Below, one piece after another: positions 25,201 through 37,509 of a DNA stretch of 64,000 bases. Position 1 is the first letter of the stretch. Each line of letters begins with the position of its first letter. A model generated the notes under the pieces. It was not told the DNA's origin. It was given only the letters and a program-made list of their open reading frames with translations, and did not search any database. Position numbers and translations under genes: made by a program. The stretch is from contig VFFE01007215.1 in assembly GCA_008921705.1 (NCBI GenBank), positions 134,697 through 198,696 on the forward strand. The letters run 5' to 3'. This DNA comes from Burhinus oedicnemus. Lineage: Eukaryota > Chordata > Aves > Charadriiformes > Burhinidae.

Positions 25201-28200
25201 TAGAGTTTCTTGGAAGAAAGGTGGCAGCCTGAAATGTAAGAGAAGGAACACGCTGGGGAGAAACCTACCCTGTGCCTCCCCAGCCCCATGCTCCAGGATT
25301 TCATAACGACTGTAGTTAAAGTGGCAGGAAAGCCTTTCTCTTCATCTTTGAAAAATGTGCCTGCAGCCTTCCTGGGACCCCTGATTAGGCAGCTGATTTG
25401 AAACTAATCTGCTGTGTGCGTTAACTGTGAAAATACACCTTCAAGCGTTCGGCAGTTTTCTGCCTGGCTTGTGAGAGATGCGGCCCTCAATTTGCACAAT
25501 TTGGATTGCAATTTTCCTGTAGCTCTAGGATATATATATTTAAGGCTCTGATAAGAAGCAGCTTCTATACACTGGGGCAAAGAGTCTGTTGCTGGTGAAG
25601 GTGTGAAAAGACGGGCAGGAGGCGGAGGGGGCTGTGAGAAGGCAGCCCCCACCAGTGCTGTGCAGATTAATGCAAACATTTTGGTCCAGGGGAATAGTCA
25701 CCAGAGCACTTCTGTTAAGGAGCCTGGATAGAGTTTTAAGGTGCTTAACCATGGGCAACTGTGATCATTGGGAGTTTTGCATATACCACATTTCTGAATA
25801 TGAGGCTGCCTCAAGCACCTACACACACAACCGTGTTAACTGGAGCTTAACACCGTGTCTGTGTGTGGGCTTTGAGCCTGATACACGTGCAAGTTAACTC
25901 TTTCTCTGTGGCTGAGCTCAGCTGAAGGTTGTGATCCACAAAGTTTCCCACTAGATAACAAGACGGGCTCAGGTCCTCTTTGCTACACTGCATGTGGCAG
26001 CTTCATGCAGGGACGCTTGCCCCCTGGCTCCTTCAAGTGGGAATTTGGACAATGTTGAAGTGGGCACAAGCTAAGAGCTTGCATAAAAAGACTGTTGACA
26101 GCAGAGCTTATAATTAGACTTTTAAATTTTTGCTGCTTTCCTACTTTCATATCAGAATTTTCCATGGATATTAGCAAAACTCTCCATAGCTTGCAAGCTT
26201 AAAAAGCTTTCTTTTAACGAAAAGAGCCTGCTTGCCTGGTGAGATTTCTCCAAGCTAAGCTGTACCAGCTCTACTATAAATCTAAATTCTTGCATTTTCT
26301 TTTATATTCTTTGGCGAGGACTCACTCATATTCCTTGATTCTTAAAGCCAGCTTGATGGAAAGAGCCGAATATGTAAATGGCTCCTTGACTGAAAATCTA
26401 GGCCAGAAATTTCAAAGAAAGCATTGTCAAAAATCCTTTAAACTACAAAATCATAACTTACATATAACAAAACTATCTTCTAGTATTTTACTTTATCGCT
26501 GAGCACTATCGCCTTTAAAGTGGCTACTGAGACTGACCAGCTTTATTAATGACCTCATAGCTGATAAATTTTGCAGCTAAGTATCTTACTGCCTGTGAGG
26601 TAACGCTGGAGAAACAGATAAGTATGTCTGCCTGACTGGCTGTAAGAATTACACTTTTGTGAGCTTCCCTCTTAATTCTTTCCTTTAAAGAACACTATAG
26701 CCAATTTTTTTTATCTGCACTATTAAATACAGTTCTCCAGGGCAAGTAATAAACAGAACATATAATATATTTAGTGTTCTGGTTGAACTGTAGATGGGCT
26801 CCCTCATAAACGTAAGAAGGCACTCAGCAAGTTTTAAACAAGAGGAGGAAATGTTGCTGAAAGGAATGAGCAAGCTTGCAAGCCGTGACATAAAAGTCAT
26901 CTGAATAAGTAAACACAGTAAAGAAAGTACAAAGAAACAGCTAGACCTATGTTAGCAGAGGAAACCGAGGACCTCTGGAAGTGGTTCAGTGAAAACTATC
27001 TCCAAAAGAGGTCTTTCCGAGCAGCATGATTATGGACAAAGGAGTTGTTGGATTGTGAGCCAAATTTTGAATGATTCTGAAACAGCAGATGCAAAGGTTT
27101 GGGGACAGAGGGTGTGGGAGAAATTGGTCTTCCAGCAACGAAACCTGCAAAATGTCTCCCCTACTTCTCTTAGGATGTACAGTAACAGAGATAGGGCCAA
27201 ACAGCAGCAGGCCAGCCGTCTGTCCATTCATATACTACCTGTCTCTGAGGGGCACCAGAAACTTGACAGGAAAATTGCATAAAACATCATAGCAGGCACT
27301 CAGGAATAACTCGCTTGTAGAGAAGGTTAATGTTCGACTTACGCACTAGATGGTATCTTTCTTTCTGTAAATGTTTTCTACTGCAACTCTGCCTATGCTC
27401 ATTAACCGTTTTAAATATCTCATCTGTTTTTGATTGCTATGAAGACTCTGGATTCAGCTGTATCTTACGGCTGTACTTGCCTTTATTGGTGTTAAATATT
27501 TTGTCTGATAATTTTGTTGGATATCCTTCTTCCTTTTATTTTTTTTTTCAAATGAATGAGTAGTAGAAATATAGTTGGCCACAGCTCTATTAATAAAACC
27601 AAATTCAAGTAGAGAACGTATTTTTGCTGGAATGAAAATTGCTTTATAAAACTGTCAGATTCACTATAATTTTGTTACAAAAGAAAATTGGAAAAAGTGT
27701 TCCAGAAACACAAAAAATTCCATCTTGCATTTCATTTTGAAATCTTGTTTCACTTCAACATTATTTGATTTTTGTATTATTATGTTTTTAGAGTCTCAGA
27801 TGAAATACTCTGATGCGCCTGGATCAAATTGTATTTTCAGAATGCTTATTTATAAACAAGTTGGAAATTTTCAGTTCTTACTGTGATTCAGAACAGCAGT
27901 TTTGCAATACTAAACAGGGCATCCTGAAATGGAGATCTTATCCTCAGCTACAGCTTTACTTAGCTGTAAACAAAAAACCCTAATATGCACCATTGTTTCC
28001 TCTTTGTCCTTGCTTTCAGTCTTAATTTTTTCACTGTGTCATTGAATGGTTATTATCCTATGTGTTTAATAATAATGAACAACCATCTCTGGATTTCTGT
28101 TTTCACTCTATTATTCTGCTATAAAGTGGCCAGAACCGAACAAAGCTATTCCAGATACTAGTGACATATAAGGTTATTCACATCTTCATAACTTTCTGTC

Positions 28201-31002
28201 ATATTTTCTACACTATCTTTTATTGATTTGGTTATAAAAGATATTTTGAGCTTATAGACCTTCATTTAATAAGCCATATAGCACGCACACACATACACAC
28301 AGCTTTATTCTGTAGTTTTACTCTCCCAGAGAGAAGCTAAGATATTCCCCTCAGATGCTTATCCATAGATACCTTAATTTTGATCTTCTTTGGATGCTAC
28401 TTAACATTTACCACCTCTGACTTTTATGTACCTTTTGTTGCCAGGGTGGGAAAATTTTTTCCGTGTTACTCCTGGGAACAGTAAGACCATAAGAAGGTTC
28501 TGGCTACGTATTGGCTTTCTTCTCAGGAGAATGGGTGAACAAGTGTCTGCACTTATGCTGCAGATCCCACTTAACAATTGTCCATCCTCACATGTCATGG
28601 TTTGCATTCAGTATTTCTAGCTTCTTTCTTGAGGTTTCCGTCAATGCTCCTTGTTTTTCAGTGTCATGGGTTACTGAGTAGTGCAGCGTGTTATCCCTCT
28701 CAGGGAATCGAGGATGCTGCCTCCAAACCCCTCCCAGGCCTGGAAATGGATACTCGTTGCAGTTTATCTAACCTAGATCTAGACAGCAGAAAAATTAGTT
28801 GCATAGTATAGCTATGTGCTACTAATGAGGCTATCTAGAGGAAGCTGACAAAATACAGGCGTTGGTTGTGAAATGCCGTCTTAAAAAGAAGCAAAAATAT
28901 GAATGTTAAGTAATGATATTTAAAGCTCAGCTGAGTGCCTATCTCTATGGTCACCTGTCTCATGTTGACATGACATCCCATCCAACAGAGGATCTGGCTA
29001 TCATTCAGCATTGCTTCCAGTATGTGGCTTGGGCACATCAGCCTCTTACTAGCTGCACTTCCCAGATGGACACACAGACAGCCATCCGCTGAAATTGGTG
29101 TCCGAGTTTTGGAGTGGGGTAGTAGACACTCCCTCTTATTCTTCTGCCTCTCCTTCTGCTTTAAAAATGTTAGGACTTAATTTTTCCTGTTCTGTATTGA
29201 CATGCCATCAACATAGGTCAGAATTTTGGAGGGGAGAAAGTGACTGAGTCGTCCCCACCCTCATCTCACAGGAGCCAGATGGACAGACTGCTCATATGCT
29301 ATGGAAAACTCCGCTTGAAGTCAGTCCCTGGCTGGGTGAGTGTCCCAAGCACAAGGTTTTATCTCGTATAGGATGGTCATGAATGTTTGTGTTCTTCAGT
29401 TTCGTGCACCTGGGAAACCCTCCTAACGCCACACTCTTTAAATCTAGCACACTTCTATAGGAGGTTTCAAGTAAGGTGAATCAAGATTAAAAAATCCCTG
29501 ACAGTTAAACAGAGATATTTCAGACTTCCATTAATTGCTTGCTTACACATTAGTTACTTACCCCATTACTTACACATGCCACATCCCACACCTCTGCATG
29601 AGACATTGTGTAGCTACAGCTTCGTGTTTAACTCCTTTGCTGGGCTCAGCAAAGAAATTTAATACCTAAAGTGAATCATTCACTTTTACAGCACTTGGGA
29701 GTTAAATATCATGTTATAAACAAGTCCTGAGACTCAGGGCCCTCAAACCTGAGCTCATTTTCTCTCTAATATGTAGATGTGACAGGTCTGCTGATGTGCT
29801 CAGGCCACTGCCTACCCTGCTGATCAAAAATGTCTTTAGCCTCCTAGCGCTCTCCTGTCTGCTTTAATTAGTTCCTAATCTCATTGGAAGGTTGTAGCAC
29901 AGCACCAGGTGCAATGGGGTTCCTAGTCTGTAGCTGAGGCTCAGTGAAACACTAATGTAACCAGCAGTAATTTTCTGATAAGAAAGCCAGTAAGCCTCCT
30001 GGTCCCTTTCATTTACAAATCCTCAAAGTCAGTGTTGACACTGCGCCGTGAATGACCAGAATCCTGCTTTTCTGTAGGGTTTCCCCCTATGCAGTGTTCG
30101 CAGTCTTATTCCACAGGAGCGGAACAGTGGCAGGGAGCCAAAGGTGGGCATTTCTGGGCATATCTGGATAGATGCAGAAATCTGCATTCTTCTCCCAGCC
30201 TCCCTAGATCAGGCTAGTTTTATTTTGGAAGCTGCAAAGTGACTTTGCTTAGCTAGTTTTAGATTAGTGGTGTACTAAGGTAGGACTGTGTGTCTTTTGC
30301 AGGCAGCATTTGTTGCACATAACGGTCTGGAGACTGCAAAACTGCAATTAGAAAAGCACTGAGCCTGAACTAGTAAGCCCTGTCTGGCAGTACAGTGCAA
30401 ATTGTATAGAGAAGGAGAGGCCCGAACCCAGACCTTTATGAGGAAGGCAGGACCAGGACCTAAAATGCTGTTGTTTTTTGTTTTCTGTTTCTTTCAAAAA
30501 TGACTCTGTGCCACGGTAAACATGGCTATAACTCTGCTTTCTAGTTCAGAGTGCTGGCGAAGGGAGCTCACATCTGCCTGCAATCGACTGTGTAGACATA
30601 TCCTACGTGGCTTCTGTACCGGAGCTGGCTCCTCTCCGGCTAGCTCTAAATACGGGCAGAGTTTGCTTGTGTCCCTTTGCTCCTGCTCCTATAGGCGTAG
30701 CCAAATCAAGGGGATGTAGGCTTTATGGGCTTTATCCTTTTACTGAGGTGTGAAAAGCCTTTTTAGGTCCGGCAGCCATATGAATTCAGTGTAATAGGTT
30801 GTAATTGGGCATGTCCTGGCTTGTTTGCACTCTTAATACAACACAGGGTTCATAATTTGACACAGATATATCCCATTCTGTCACAATGGTAGTTTGCCAA
30901 GATTTATTCTTTTAACAAGGAACACAGATTCTTTTAATGTCTGAAAGCTAATGAGAAAGGCTTTTCCAAGTGCAATGTGTTTATACAGAAACGCCAATTT
31001 GT
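22291..31002. other. Noncoding stretch, no gene supported
   Basis: No identifiable gene. Open frames are 60-131 codons long, mutually overlapping on both strands and without domains (for example 22818-23213 minus). A CA-rich microsatellite lies at 28281-28301. The segment at about 30560-30720 contains tgtgtagacatatccta and agctggctcctctccggcta, phrases that recall non-autonomous hAT-type repeats of amniotes; this is a weak impression only. Confidence 0.5.
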
Positions 31003-31170
31003 ATTTTCTTTTCTTTTCTTTTCTCTTTTCTTTTCTTTTCTTTTCTTTTCTTTTCTTTTCTTTTCTTTTCTTTTCTTTTCTTTTCTTTTCTTTTCTTTTC
31101 TTTTCTTTTCTTTTCTTTTCTTTTCTTTTCTTTTCTTTTCTTTTCTTTTCTTTTCTTTTCTTTTCTTTTC
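31003..31170 (+). repeat. (TTTTC)n pentanucleotide array
   Basis: From 31026 to 31170 there are 29 uninterrupted TTTTC units, preceded by four more units and a 2-base interruption at 31024-31025. One strand is pure pyrimidine and the other pure purine. All six long open frames over this tract (FSFLF or KRKEK repeats) are translations of the simple repeat and not genes. Confidence 0.98.
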
Positions 31171-31190
31171 NNNNNNNNNNNNNNNNNNNN
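31171..31190. other. Assembly gap (20 N)
   Basis: Twenty consecutive N inside the pentamer array. It is most likely a collapsed or unspanned part of the repeat. The true length of missing sequence is unknown. Confidence 0.98.
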
Positions 31191-31224
31191 TTCCCTTCCC
31201 TTCCCTTCCCTTCCCTTCTTCCCC
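31191..31224 (+). repeat. (TTCCC)n pentanucleotide array after gap
   Basis: Five perfect TTCCC units (31191-31215) follow the gap and then decay into ttcttcccc. The unit differs from the TTTTC array on the left of the gap, so the change of repeat unit happens inside the unsequenced part. Confidence 0.95.
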
Positions 31225-34200
31225 ATTTTCTTGTGTTTTTCCACCCCCCCAACCCTCCTCTCACTTTCTCTTTTCAGACAATACAGCTGTTGCAGATGGA
31301 TGTGGGGACAGATTTGCTCCCAGCCCCCACTCTTGACGTAAGCAATAAAGTAGCTCACCTCCTGTACTTTCTGTGAACTTTCTGACAAATAAATGAAGCC
31401 ATATTTGATAGGAACTCATAAACGCTTCTTATATTGCTCTTTGGAAAAGCTGGTAAATCAACGTACAAAAGAGACCTCAATGATTTCCCAGTTTATGTTT
31501 CCAAAAATAATCTTTCATCCAATATTCCAGAAATTGGACTTTATAGTGTGGAACTGTGCCCCTTATTGGAAACAGTGAGTCTGTGACCTTTGTTACTGCA
31601 AGTCAGGTATCGACAGAGACATCCGGATTATGGACCTGTTTTCTTCTTTTAAACTCTTTAATATGTTTACAATGTTATTACATGTTTCTGTGCAGTTTTG
31701 AAAGTCCTCCCTGAATTTCTACCATTCCTTCTCAGAAAGTTCTTCCTACCTTTATGTCCCTGCCATCGCTCTTGCTCTTTTAGGCTGGCTACGTCTAGAT
31801 TTCTCAGTTCTTTCCAAACATCACTGGTTTGAGAATCACCTTCTCTTATGCTCCTGCCATCCAAAACAGCCTTCTTGTATCTCTACTTCACTGCTTCACC
31901 ACTTATTCCAAACCTCAACTGAAAGCACAGTTTCTTTTTTTGGCTATATTAATATCAACTCCCTCAGACATTGACCTGCAATGCAGTGCTTTAATATCTT
32001 CACCATACAGCCCTACTTATTGTAAACCACCATCTTGTAACCTAAATGAAGACGACTGAAATGCCATTTGAACATGTGGCATTTGGTTTAATTTTTTTTC
32101 CATCTGAATTTTTAAGATACGATATGTACATTTGTTAGAGATGTTGTGCTAAGAGGGAAAAAAAATTGGCAAGCTCTGGACTGCTAGGTATGCTCAACAG
32201 CCTTTTTTTTCGGTGGGGGGGTGGAAGGGGGTTATCTGGCTCCTTGCTTTTTTGCTCAGTCAGCAAGTCTGAAGATTTCAGAAAGAGCTGTACCATATCC
32301 TGTGCAGGAGAAAAGGCAACAGTATTTCTGACTTTATGGGGGTGACAGAAGATTTCTTTTTGGTTAACGAAAAGCAGGGCCTTCTGGTGCCATAGTGAAA
32401 TTATCCAGCTATAGCATATGGGTGGCAGTGAGACGAGGAATGATACAATACTCAGCCTGTGTCTAGGCTTGTTCCCTTAATGTCTCAATACTAAATGTTA
32501 TTGTACAAAACCTCCTTGTTCAGGAATTGTGCATGTATTTTATTTAATATGGATAGGAGATTTATAGAATAAGTTAAGTGAAGAAACAGACAATATTCCA
32601 CAAAACAGTGGAAACTCATACAGACTATGAATTTCTGAAGGTTGTGTGTGATGAAATGATGGTAATCTACTTAGACAAAGACCAACTGATCAGCATGAGA
32701 TGATGCTGCTTCATAGGCTGGCATTAGGAAACAGAACTATTAGAAATAAACTTTGATTCTAAAGTCCGGTTTCAAAAAATAATTTGGGCACCTGGGAACC
32801 TAAATTTGACTGGGAATTGATAGGGCCTGTGTTTCTTGGAAATACATGTACCTTCCAAATTTTGTCCCGTCATTATTGGAATGAAGCTGAATTCCAACAG
32901 AAACTAAGTCAGGGGAACTTCAACAACTTAACTGATGCATCTAAAAATATTTCAGGGTGGTCTGACTAAAAATCACAGAAAAACACTCAAAGACTAAATG
33001 AATTTGTTATGAATGCTGGAAATTTCACAGCCCTGTATTCATTGCTTCTCAACAACAACAAAACTGCAGCATTTCTGCAGCAGTCTCTTAGGGTTAAAAA
33101 GTTGTCTTTGACAGAGAGGAATGTGTGTGATAGGATGAAAGACAAAAGCTACTGTGCAAAGAATATCAGTTTTGATGAACCCGAGCTGGTGAACAAATTT
33201 TGGAGGTGAGTTTAGAGGGAATGAACACATCTGATTTGTATCTGTCTCTTTTGGAAGATCTTTCCTACTGACTTTAACAGTAGGGTCCTTTGTGAAACCG
33301 ATGATATTCACCCTTATCGCACTGCCCTTTTCTCATGTGGTTTGGAGCAGATCCAGGTGACACCATGGTGTAACCATCTCAGAGTGAGTCTATACCTGAT
33401 ACCTCAGCATGTGAACAGGAGCATGTCCATAGTCAGTCATTTGTGTTGAGACTGAGATAACATAGATTATTAATAGTGTGAACCAGGAAAAAAAATACTT
33501 TTGTAAAAAAGAAAAATCTTGCAATTTTTCTTGGGAAGTATTCAGATATTGGGATTTTTGGTCAGTGAATGCAGTTTCATGGTCATTTCCACATACTGTT
33601 GATGTGTTTGCTCAAAGAATTCTTTGGAGTGTGATTCAAACAAAATTGGTGGAACCGTTGAAGCCTGTCAGCTAAGCAGATCTGGCTTTGGGCGTTATCC
33701 TGGTTTGAGATGTCACACTCTGGTGCCAAGGGTCTCACAGTGACACATGGGATGGGGTCTTGGGCTGGGGGGTCCCATGAAGCCCTTCAGTGAGGCAGAC
33801 TGGAGAGCTCAGTCCCCTGCCTGCACAATGCTCGCAAACCTTGCTAAGCTGGGCAGGGCAGGTACCTGACTCCATGAAGAGCCATCTCTGCATCCTCAGG
33901 CTATGTGTCCACTTCTAGGGCTAAAAGAAATGTAGTTTCTGGGACCCGTCCTCAGTGTGTTTTCCACTGCAGGTTACAACACAGTGTTTTGCAGGGTGGC
34001 AGTATGGGCATCTGTGTTAGGTTTTGAAGGTGATCCCAGGAGTGTCATGTCCATCAGACCAATGCTGGGTGCCTGTTCTGTTGGCCGGTAATGTCCCAGC
34101 CTGCTAAGAAAACACACCATGATGTGGCTGAGGCCTTTGATCTCCTGAAGAGAGAGCAAAACTCCCACCCCCCTGGAATTCCTGCCTGAGCTAGCTGGGA

Positions 34201-35699
34201 GATAAAAATACTGCTGTTACAAGGCAAGGTGGGACCCCCTTTCTTTCCCCTGCAGTGCAGAGGGAAACTCGGCACAGGTACCAATCGGGTTTCAAAGCTC
34301 TGCCAATCTGCAATCTGGAGGGAGGTTCAGACGGAGGTTTTCTTTGGGTTCAATGTCACGCGGCGTGTGCATGTGTGTGGTGGGGGTCTGTACCAATGTT
34401 AGCAAGTACACTTTCTAACTTGAGAGAACCTGAACAAAATCTCATATTTTTTCATACAAATTTTTTCCAAAGTAAATGATCTGCAGGCATTTACCCAGAA
34501 TGTCATTAACATAGAAAGGGAAGCTGAGTTTATTGTGCCCAAATGTTACACTGGTGTTTACAGGAATTCTGATCTTTAAATTTCTTGCTAAACATAATCT
34601 ATTTTGTGTATGTTATAGCAACCCTGTCTCGGACTTTAAATAATAACAGAAGACTATAAAAACTAGAATTTCTTTTTTCAACTCATTAGATGAATTTATA
34701 GATTTAGACTATTCTGTATACTCTATTTTCCTACTTCAATATACAAAAATTAAAAGCCTCAGAATTTAACTAGAAACACAGAGCTAAACAATGTTTTGTT
34801 TATGGCCTATGTTGTATTAACATCATTGCTTTTCATTATAGGGTGATGCTAAGGAAATGATGAATTTTGTTGACAATGTTATCAATTATGTACTTTCAAA
34901 ATAAAGCTTTATATTTTATTACTAATGGGGGAAAGAAATTGGGCCAAATTTGACTCATGTAGCTTGATTGAATCACTAAAGTCATCAGATTTACGTCAAG
35001 GTTGGGCTGGGTCGAGTCTCCCCTCGCTGAGGAGAAAGCTCAAAACTTTTGGCACTTAATTAGGAGAAACATACAAACATTTAAACGCTGCTCTTAAGTA
35101 GGATTAGGCAACGAGTTCAGGACTTCAGGAGGCTCCTTTTGCAGGGTTTAGTGGCTGACCAAACCCTGGAGACATGCCTGGTGGGAGGCTGGGGCCTGGG
35201 CAGCCTGCAGGCAGGGCAGCCTGAAGCTGTCCCCTGCCTCAGTAGACTGAGGTAAAGCAGGGTGTGTGGCAGATTCACCTTGCCTGGCTGGCACGGGAAG
35301 AGCACAGGTTGCCCTCTTGTTGTAAGACTTTTACCTCAGATGAATTATTTTGCAGGACTGAAAGAGGTTTGCAAGAACCCTCAGCCCCATACCCAGGCAG
35401 CTGGGAGTGCTTCCTGACTCCTGTCCGGCAACACCGCTGAAGTACGGACAACTTATGAAGAATTTCCATCCTGGTACCTCTCATGCCCTGGTTTCCAAAG
35501 GAAGAAAATGTAGAAACATGGTCTAGAAACATGCTCTGCACTGATTCATAATCCTGATGGCCAAGGACAGTGTGGGAAGAGCTGAGGAGGTCACAGACAC
35601 ACAGCGTGTGCTTGGCCTGTTGTGTTCTGTCATGTAAAATCTTTCATAGTCCACTGCAAAGTAGTGGCAAATTCTGACCCCACCACTCCAAAAAGGTGG
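31225..35699. other. Noncoding stretch, no gene supported
   Basis: No recognised gene. A frame on the plus strand at 32784-33209 stays open except for one TAA at 32967 and ends at a good donor-like site (ggaggtgagttt); it is described among the findings and is not called as a gene. A GC-rich block lies at about 33700-33990 and contains a G-run cluster at 33749-33772. A T8/G7 homopolymer junction is at about 32203-32222. Confidence 0.5.
33749..33772 (+). other. Potential G-quadruplex motif
   Basis: Runs ggg, gggg, ggg and gggggg are separated by 2-4 bases within 24 bp. This fits the standard quadruplex pattern. There is no visible gene at this position. Confidence 0.55.
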
Positions 35700-36185
35700 T
35701 AGGTCCAGAAATTCACCTTTCTGAGGGCTGGAAACCTACACCTAATTTCCAGCCTGAATTTCTTAATGGCTGGCTTATAGCTCTTTGTTCTTATGCCAAC
35801 TCATTGTCTTTAAGCTTGAAAAGCTCCTTCCCTTTTCTGGTGTTTATCCTCCAGCTGTATTTACAAAGAGTGACTGTATCCTCTCTCAGGCTTGGATCTA
35901 CTTGGCTAAATAAGCCACTGTCTTTTAATTTCCTCTTGTAAAATAAACTCCCCATTGCTTGGATCATCCCAGCAGCCACTTCTGCACCTGTTCTGGTCCG
36001 AGTTCCCTTTCCGTCAACGTGGGTGACCCAAACGGCCAACAATACATGAGGTTTCACAAGAGCCTTGCATTGGTGGCTTTCATACTCCTAGAAACACCTT
36101 GCTGGATTAATTCTCAGATCACATTGCCTTTTTTGTAAGTGCATCCTGTGGTGCCTAGGCATCCTGTGACTGACTGGTATATGCA
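35700..36185 (-). mobile_element. Ancient CR1/L3-like LINE relic (RT C-terminal region)
   Basis: The minus strand at 35791-36057 keeps one 88-codon frame that reads as the C-terminal part of an old CR1/L3-like ORF2, including WVTHVDGKGTRTRTGAEV, MIQAMGSLFYKRKLKDSG and INTRKGKELFKLKDNELA. The order from right to left matches the family: the region after the palm, then the Q-WVTH block, then the SLFYKRKLKDSG block (equivalent to [10 protein letters not shown] in younger CR1). Further left, cctaatttccagcctgaatt continues towards the 3' end. Coding capacity for the catalytic palm is absent. Confidence 0.72.
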
Positions 36186-36765
36186 GGTTTTTCACTGCTG
36201 AAGAAGTAGCCAAAGACTTTGAGACCAGAAGCTCACAGTAGCCCTCAAGCATTAAACTCCAGTTACGTGATCCCAGCTTTCAAAAAAGTACATCTAAATG
36301 CCTAGTTGCAGAGCATGAACGAAAGCAGTCAAAGAGCAGATGTCTTGTTTATGATATCAAAATAGCTTCCACAGTGTCATGTTAGATCTGGCAGCATTTG
36401 CATGTGTGGAGATGTAATTTTTTCTCTAACCACGGTGTTAGACAAAAACTGAGATGATGGTATTAATTAAGCAATAAAGCAACACCAGATCTGTGTGGGA
36501 CGTAGGTAGTTTTAAAAGGATTAAGCGCTTTATAAATAAAGTACATCTGGAAAGTAAAGCTTATGGTACCCCGGTGAACTCCCTCCCACCCATTGAATTC
36601 CTTCTTGGCTGTGCTTGCCCGCCTCAACCAACGTGAGCCATCAGCAGGCTCGCCTCCCATTGCTTTACGCTTTCTCATCACTGTAATCCAAAATTCAGGG
36701 ATACCTGTCTCAAGCAGTTTCTCAGGACATTTGATATTGTTTAGGATTTGTTTTGCTGAAGGTTT

Positions 36766-36790
36766 CTGTGTGTGTGTGTGTGCGTATGTG
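36766..36790. repeat. (TG)n microsatellite
   Basis: A short TG run with a few interruptions (tgcgtatgtg at its right end). Confidence 0.9.
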
Positions 36791-37282
36791 TTTAAATAGA
36801 GGACATTTCAGGTCAGCCAGTGGGTTCCTTAACGACTTCAATCTGTGTCTCAGTGGTAATATTGCTCATATAAAATTGTTTGTTATTGCTCAAAATTTCA
36901 ATATCTTTCATGCGATGATGGATTTAAAAGCAAAATATTGTTATTCAGTTAAACAAAACATGATCAATATTTTCTCAAGGTGTTATATCTGTTATAGAGC
37001 TGACTCACAAATACCCACAATATAAACAAATCTGGAATGCCTTTTTTTAATTTACGGGTCCTTCTGGACTTGTACCTTCTTTATAATCTGCTAAAAATCA
37101 AAATTCATGCTTAGTACCATATGCACCATAGAACAGTCTTTGTTGGAATTTGCTTCCCATCCAATATCACAACACATATGTTACACAACACAGAAAAAAT
37201 GTGTAATATTTCATTTTCCCCTCACTGTGGCCCCATGCTTTCTTTTCTTTTTTTCCCCTTCCAGAGTGTAACTCTATATACC

Positions 37283-37346
37283 GAATATTGGAAAAGTAAT
37301 TGCTGCTTGATAAAGAAAGGCAGCATAAATGAAACCTCCAATATTC
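37283..37346. other. Imperfect hairpin, 64 nt
   Basis: The outer arms GAATATTGG (37283-37291) and CCAATATTC (37338-37346) are perfect reverse complements, and the inner arms TGCTGC (37301-37306) and GCAGCA (37320-37325) also pair. Between them lie unpaired segments of 9 and 12 nt, and the terminal loop is 13 nt. The size is microRNA-precursor-like but the internal loop is large. No function can be assigned from sequence alone. Confidence 0.5.
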
Positions 37347-37428
37347 AGTCAATTATGCTAAAATATTTGTATTTAGAAAGGAGTCTTATTATCTGCCGTT
37401 ATGGCGACGACCTAGGTGGGAGGGAAGA

Positions 37429-37509
37429 GTGTCAGTGCATGTGTGAGTGTGTGTGTTTGTATGTGTGTATACGTATTTGTCTCTGTGTACAAGTATGTAT
37501 ATATATGTG
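37429..37509. repeat. TG/TA-rich degenerate simple repeat
   Basis: Degenerate TG repeats grade into TATATATG over about 80 bp. The CVCMCVYVFVSVYKYVYI-like translation is a product of this repeat. Confidence 0.85.

Noticed and set aside
30881..31388. Five overlapping long frames rich in F/S/L or K/R/E
   Set aside because: They are translations of the TTTTC/GAAAA array read in different frames and through the N gap.
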